The notes under the pieces are model-generated. The model had not been told where the DNA came from and made no database searches. It saw only the letters and a program-made list of their open reading frames with translations. This document shows, piece by piece, positions 60,237 to 64,000 of a stretch of DNA of 64,000 nucleotides (within the stretch, counting starts at the first letter, position 1; each line of letters opens with the position of its first letter). A program made the translations under genes and the position numbers. The stretch comes from Hominisplanchenecus_A murintestinalis (GTDB lineage Bacteria; Bacillota; Clostridia; Lachnospirales; Lachnospiraceae), in assembly GCF_943193015.1 (NCBI RefSeq), contig NZ_CALPCM010000004.1:62001-126000 (forward strand), in the 5' to 3' direction.

Positions 60237-60281
60237 AAGAAGTAGTATCATCAATATGATAAGTGAAAATATAAGAATGTA

Positions 60282-60440
60282 TTGACTTTTTAGAGATTTG
60301 TGTTATATTCTAGATGATATAATATATAAAAAGAGATGATAATACACAAAAAGATAAATAGTTAGGAACTGAAACAGGATAAACCTAATTGACAAGAGCT
60401 TGAAAATACGATTGTCTATCCTAAAAAAGCGTGATAATAT
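60282..60440 (+). promoter_or_regulatory. Two candidate promoters upstream of the Rpn-type gene
   Basis: P1: TTGACT (60282-60287), 16 bp, TATATT (60304-60309). P2: TTGTCT (60412-60417), 17 bp, TAATAT (60435-60440). The stretch is very AT-rich. No gene is visible in 60237-60460. Confidence 0.5.
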
Positions 60441-60460
60441 AAAAAGGAGATACAAATACG

Positions 60461-61276
60461 ATGGAAACAGCCGAGGCAATGGAGACATGGGAAAAATTAG
60501 AGATAAAGGATGACTTTCTTTTTGCGAAAGTTATGCGTGATAAGAAGATTTGCAGGATGCTTTTGGAAAAATTGCTTCAAATTGAAATTAAAGATATTGT
60601 ATATTTGGAGGAACAGAAAACGCTTGCTATTGGAAAGGATGCAAAAAGCGTGCGTCTGGACGTGTATCTAGAGGAGGGGGACAGGGTTTTTGATTTGGAA
60701 ATGCAGACGACGAATAAGAGAAATCTGCCCAAGAGAAGCCGCTATTATCAGGGAATGATAGATTTAAATACAATAGAGAAGGGAGAGAGTTATAAAAAGC
60801 TGAAAGAGAGCTATGTTGTATTTATATGCACGTTCGACCCGTTTTATCAGGGAAAGGCACAGTATACATTTGAAAATCTTTGCCTGGAAAACAAGGGATT
60901 AAGGCTGGGGGACGGAACGAGAAAAGTTTTTTTCAACGCTAACGGCTATATTCATGCGGAAAATGAAGAGGTAAGGGAGTTTCTTAAATATGTAAACGGA
61001 GGAACGAGCAAGCATCCATTTATAAAAGCGATTGAGGATAAAGTGGTGCAGGTGAAAACGAATAAAGAATGGAGGTTGGAATATATGACACTGCTTATGA
61101 GAGAAGAAGAGATTCGGGAAGAAGGAAGAGAAGAAGGAAGAGAAGAAGGAAGAGAGGAAGGGATTAAAGGAACAGTGTCTGTATTAAAAGAATTAAATAT
61201 TCCGCTGCAGACCATCTTGGTGAAAATCCAGGAACAGTACAATTTAAGTTCGGAAGCGGCTGAAAAATATTTATAG
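60461..61276 (+). CDS. Rpn-family recombination-promoting nuclease
   Basis: 271 residues of the PD-(D/E)XK transposase-like family. The nuclease motif is VRLDVYLEEGDRVFDLEMQTTNK (Asp, then E-x-Q). WEKLEIKDDFLFAKVMRDKKICRMLLEKLL and YYQGMIDLNTIEKGESYKKLKESYVVFIC are family blocks. A REEG repeat (four copies) and a leucine-rich C-terminal helix follow. Such proteins cleave DNA and promote RecA-independent recombination (family knowledge). AAAAAGGAG lies 11 nt upstream. Confidence 0.85.
   Translation: METAEAMETWEKLEIKDDFLFAKVMRDKKICRMLLEKLLQIEIKDIVYLEEQKTLAIGKDAKSVRLDVYLEEGDRVFDLEMQTTNKRNLPKRSRYYQGMIDLNTIEKGESYKKLKESYVVFICTFDPFYQGKAQYTFENLCLENKGLRLGDGTRKVFFNANGYIHAENEEVREFLKYVNGGTSKHPFIKAIEDKVVQVKTNKEWRLEYMTLLMREEEIREEGREEGREEGREEGIKGTVSVLKELNIPLQTILVKIQEQYNLSSEAAEKYL
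61115..61162 (+). repeat. 12-bp microsatellite inside the Rpn gene
   Basis: Four copies of a 12-bp unit encode REEG-REEG-REEG-REEG. Copies 2 and 3 are identical in sequence (AGAGAAGAAGGA). Unit length is a multiple of three, so copy-number change would lengthen or shorten the protein without breaking frame. Confidence 0.75.
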
Positions 61277-61328
61277 ATGTTATACATTGTTGAATAAAAT
61301 AAATTCCAGAGTACAGGTGGGGAGCGCA

Positions 61329-61799
61329 ATGAAAAATACAACCTTATGCTATATTGAACAGGACGGGAAGTATCTGATGCTTCTTAGAAATAAGAAAAAA
61401 GCAGATATTAATAAAAATAAATGGATAGGAATTGGGGGAAAATTTGAGGAAGGTGAGAGCCCCGAAGAATGCTTGCTCCGTGAAGTGAAGGAGGAAACAG
61501 GTCTTATACTTGAGGAGTATCGGCTTCGGGGAATTATTACATTTTCTTCTGAAGGATGGGGAACAGAATACATGTATCTTTATACGGCGTCTGCTTTTTC
61601 CGGCACGTTGCAGGAGTGTGCGGAGGGAGAACTTCATTGGATACCTCGAAAAGAGGTCATAGATTTGAATCTTTGGGAAGGCGATAAGCTCTTTTTGAGG
61701 CTTTTGGCAGAAGATTCTCCTATGTTTTCTATGGTACTTAGATACCGTGGGGAAGAACTAATAGAGAGCAGGACAAAAATTTATAGCAGTATGCCATGA
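61329..61799 (+). CDS. NUDIX hydrolase, 8-oxo-dGTPase-like
   Basis: 156 residues. The complete Nudix box is GGKFEEGESPEECLLREVKEETGL (G-x5-E-x7-REV-x-EE-x-G-L, starting at about residue 39). MKNTTLCYIEQDGKYLMLLRNKKK and WIPRKEVIDLNLWEGDKLFL are typical of MutT/YtkD-type sanitising enzymes. The start at 61329 has GGGGAG; an in-frame ATG 14 codons earlier lacks it. 52 nt after the Rpn gene, perhaps co-transcribed. Confidence 0.88.
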   Translation: MKNTTLCYIEQDGKYLMLLRNKKKADINKNKWIGIGGKFEEGESPEECLLREVKEETGLILEEYRLRGIITFSSEGWGTEYMYLYTASAFSGTLQECAEGELHWIPRKEVIDLNLWEGDKLFLRLLAEDSPMFSMVLRYRGEELIESRTKIYSSMP

Positions 61800-61852
61800 A
61801 AAAGATGTAAATATAAGAGTTACAGGAAAATGTCAGAAAATTTATTTCTGTC

Positions 61853-61881
61853 TTGACAGCCGCTTCATAAGATGTTATCTT
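61853..61881 (+). promoter_or_regulatory. Promoter of the T-box/leuA transcript
   Basis: TTGACA (61853-61858), 17 bp, TATCTT (61876-61881). Confidence 0.75.
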
Positions 61882-61887
61882 AATAGA

Positions 61888-62248
61888 AATCAATTATAAG
61901 AAAATGCAGAGAAGAGGAATAGTACAGCTTGTCCTGAATTCAGAAAGTTGCCGGGTGATGTGAGGCAGTGGAAGGAGAGTTGGAACTCACCTCGGAGCGG
62001 CTGCCCGAAATTCCTGAAAAGATTTAGGGAGAGTAGACGCAGACGGATTTCCTACCGTTATCAGGGCAGGATATAAGGAGTTTATCCCGTATCCAATGAG
62101 TGATGGACGAATCATTGCGGCAGATTTTGAAAGATGAAGCAGCAGTGAGGAATTCATAAAGTAGAGTGGTACCGCGTAAGGCAGACAGCAAGTCTTTCGT
62201 CTCTATCAGGCAATAAGATGTCTTAGAGATGATAGGCTTTTTCTTTTG
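61888..62248 (+). promoter_or_regulatory. T-box riboswitch, probably leucine-specific
   Basis: The leader has the conserved T-box AGAGTGGTACCGCG (62163-62176), a Stem I region with AGTA (61918-61921 vicinity), and a terminator in which AAGTCTTTCGTCTCTA (62190-62205) pairs with TAGAGATGATAGGCTT (62224-62239) with one mismatch, then a T-run. Uncharged tRNA would stabilise the antiterminator. A likely specifier CTC (Leu) is at 61986-61988 in GGAACTCACC; CTG at 62001-62003 is an alternative. It controls leuA, which fits leucine. Confidence 0.88.
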
Positions 62249-62354
62249 TCCTAAAAGGCTGTCGAACAGTTTTGCGGCTGACGGTACATGCCCGTGCACG
62301 GGAGTTCCCAGCCGGATTTTGCTATGGAATGATTATTAGAAAAGGAGAATGAAA

Positions 62355-64000
62355 ATGAAGAACGTTACAAAGTACAGAAAGCAGTATTTTATGCCGCCCG
62401 TCCCATCTATGAAATGGGCAGAAAAGGATCGTGTAGAAAAAGCCCCTATTTGGTGCAGTGTAGATTTGCGTGATGGAAACCAGGCTCTGATTGTCCCGAT
62501 GTCATTGGAACAGAAGATTGATTTCTTTAAACTGCTGGTAAAAATCGGATTTAAAGAAATTGAAGTGGGTTTTCCGGCAGCTTCTGATACGGAATATCAT
62601 TTTCTGAGAGCTTTAATTGAACAGAAGCTTATTCCGGATGACGTAACGATTCAGGTACTGACCCAGGCGAGGGAGCATATTATCAGAAAGACATTTGATG
62701 CATTAGACGGCTGCAAGAAAGCAGTAGTCCATGTGTACAATTCTACTTCTGTGGCGCAGAGGGAGCAGGTATTCCATAAGTCGAAAGAAGAAATCCTGAA
62801 AATTGCGGTGGACGGAGCTGCACTGCTGAAAAAGCTGGCAGATGAGACAGAGGGGAATTTTTCTTTCGAGTACAGTCCGGAAAGTTTCACGGGAACAGAG
62901 CCGGAGTATGCGCTGGAAGTGTGCAATGCGGTTTTGGATGTGTGGAAGCCTACGGCAGATAAAAAAGCGATTATTAATTTGCCTAGTACGGTGGAGCATT
63001 CTATGCCCCATGTATATGCCAGCCAGGTGGAATATTTATGTGACAATTTAAAATATAGGGAAAATGTTATTGTGTCCCTGCATCCTCATAACGACAGAGG
63101 CTGCGGCGTGTCAGATGCGGAAATGGGGATTTTGGCAGGTGCAGACAGGATTGAGGGCACGCTTTTTGGTAACGGGGAGAGAACAGGGAATGTTGATATT
63201 GTGACTTTGGCGATGAATATGTATTCTCAGGGGATTGAGCCGGAGCTGGATTTTTCTGATATGCCATCTATCTGTGAGGCGTATGAAAAATATACAGGAA
63301 TGTCTATTGATATGAGAAGCCCGTATAGCGGTGCATTGGTATTTGCGGCATTTTCGGGTTCCCATCAGGATGCGATTGCGAAGGGGATGAAATACAGGGA
63401 AGAACATGGCGAGGAACAATGGACGGTACCGTACCTGCCTATTGACCCTACAGATGTTGGCAGACACTATGAGGCAGACGTCATCCGAATCAACAGCCAG
63501 TCCGGGAAAGGCGGCGTAGGATATATTCTGGAGCATAATTTTGGATTGAATCTTCCGGCAAAGATGCGGGAAGCTATGGGGTATGCGGCAAAAGCAGTGT
63601 CCGACGACCAGCATAAAGAATTGCTGCCGGAAGAAATTTTTGATTTGTTCAAAAAGAAATTTGAAGATGTCACAGTGCCGTATAGTATTACAGAAGTACA
63701 TTTTAAACAGCACAACGGAATTATTGCTGAAGTGACTGTAGATTATAAAGGCGAGCAGAAAGTTGCTATTGCGGCAGGAAACGGGCGTCTGAATGCAGTG
63801 AGCAATGCATTGAAAAAGCAGTTCCGCCTGGAGTATGATTTGATTACTTATCAGGAACATGCATTAGAGCAGAGCTCCAGCTCAAGGGCTATTGCGTATG
63901 TGGGAATCCGGGATAAAGAAGGCAGGATGTTCTGGGGGGCAGGCGTTGACCAGGATATTATCAGGGCTTCCATAAATGCTCTGCTGACGGCGATTAATAA
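62355..64000 (+). CDS. leuA: 2-isopropylmalate synthase, 3' end cut by window edge
   Basis: 548 codons are visible without a stop. Motifs: VDLRDGNQALIVPMS (active-site region), VGFPAASDTEYHFLRAL, VIVSLHPHNDRGCGVSDAE (metal-binding His pair), GNGERTGNVDIVTLAM, and the C-terminal LeuA dimer region (VTVDYKGEQKVAIAAG). The long type 2 LeuA layout is visible. It condenses 2-oxoisovalerate and acetyl-CoA, the first leucine-specific step. ATG 62355 has AAAGGAG 7 nt upstream; an in-frame ATG at 62349 is too close. Regulated by the upstream T-box. Confidence 0.95.
   Translation, partial: MKNVTKYRKQYFMPPVPSMKWAEKDRVEKAPIWCSVDLRDGNQALIVPMSLEQKIDFFKLLVKIGFKEIEVGFPAASDTEYHFLRALIEQKLIPDDVTIQVLTQAREHIIRKTFDALDGCKKAVVHVYNSTSVAQREQVFHKSKEEILKIAVDGAALLKKLADETEGNFSFEYSPESFTGTEPEYALEVCNAVLDVWKPTADKKAIINLPSTVEHSMPHVYASQVEYLCDNLKYRENVIVSLHPHNDRGCGVSDAEMGILAGADRIEGTLFGNGERTGNVDIVTLAMNMYSQGIEPELDFSDMPSICEAYEKYTGMSIDMRSPYSGALVFAAFSGSHQDAIAKGMKYREEHGEEQWTVPYLPIDPTDVGRHYEADVIRINSQSGKGGVGYILEHNFGLNLPAKMREAMGYAAKAVSDDQHKELLPEEIFDLFKKKFEDVTVPYSITEVHFKQHNGIIAEVTVDYKGEQKVAIAAGNGRLNAVSNALKKQFRLEYDLITYQEHALEQSSSSRAIAYVGIRDKEGRMFWGAGVDQDIIRASINALLTAIN

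Noticed and set aside
1..64000. CRISPR array, tRNA or rRNA genes
   Set aside because: No regularly spaced 25-40 bp repeats and no recognisable tRNA or rRNA core sequences were seen on either strand by eye.

Overview
The window reads as a chromosome segment of a Gram-positive, anaerobic, spore-forming gut Clostridia, most likely Lachnospiraceae (inference). The grounds are spo0A preceded by exact 0A boxes, a Csp-type spore protease, a clostridial-size purB product, a T-box leader before leuA, strong AGGAGG-type ribosome sites, many two-component/ABC pairs, and a DUF5716/DUF5717-like cassette. No rRNA, tRNA, CRISPR array or complete insertion sequence was seen.

Region by region. 1-1100: the eroded edge of a mobile element, with an excisionase-like HTH gene running off the left edge, a broken tnpV, the 3' end of an IS3-type transposase and an ORF remnant. 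1192-6192: a response regulator/histidine kinase pair followed by an ABC ATPase and two permeases. 6439-11219: a more AT-rich lantibiotic-resistance module of the CprRK/CprABC (LanFEG) type, with kinase and regulator divergent from the transporter and a direct-repeat operator between them. 11557-13430: a small redox locus (ferredoxin, NapH-like membrane Fe-S protein, thioredoxin, Crp/Fnr regulator) with two matching palindromes placed identically in front of two promoters. 13735-20750: helD, spo0A, glgA, an aldo/keto reductase and a DUF362 ferredoxin protein. 20901-26716: a stress/spore-like block with TerD, AIM24, two unknown proteins, a 43-residue protein, a Cys/Gly-rich protein and two subtilisin-family proteases. 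26789-31820: NADP isocitrate dehydrogenase, an AAA/PD-(D/E)XK protein and an ABC-F ATPase. 32027-37523: DeoR regulator, an arginase-family protein, and an operon of PTS EIIBC, an MBL-fold hydrolase and a metal-site-defective M24 peptidase homologue. 37715-43273: the DUF5717/Hsp70-like DUF5716/263-residue protein cassette, the best candidate for an undescribed system. 43390-45764: a polar amino acid ABC importer. 45879-50993: purC-purF-purB-purA. 51219-54699: a third regulator/ABC/kinase module. 54874-60140: a five-gene peptide/nickel-type ABC importer. 60461-64000: an Rpn-type nuclease, a NUDIX hydrolase, then a leucine-type T-box leader and leuA, which runs off the right edge.

How the genes work together. 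Three separate regulator-kinase-ABC modules suggest heavy investment in sensing and exporting cell-envelope antimicrobials. The two spore-linked blocks (spo0A, the protease block) fit a sporulating anaerobe. The purine genes, leuA and the importers are ordinary housekeeping and supply functions. All family names come from motifs read by eye; no database search was run.
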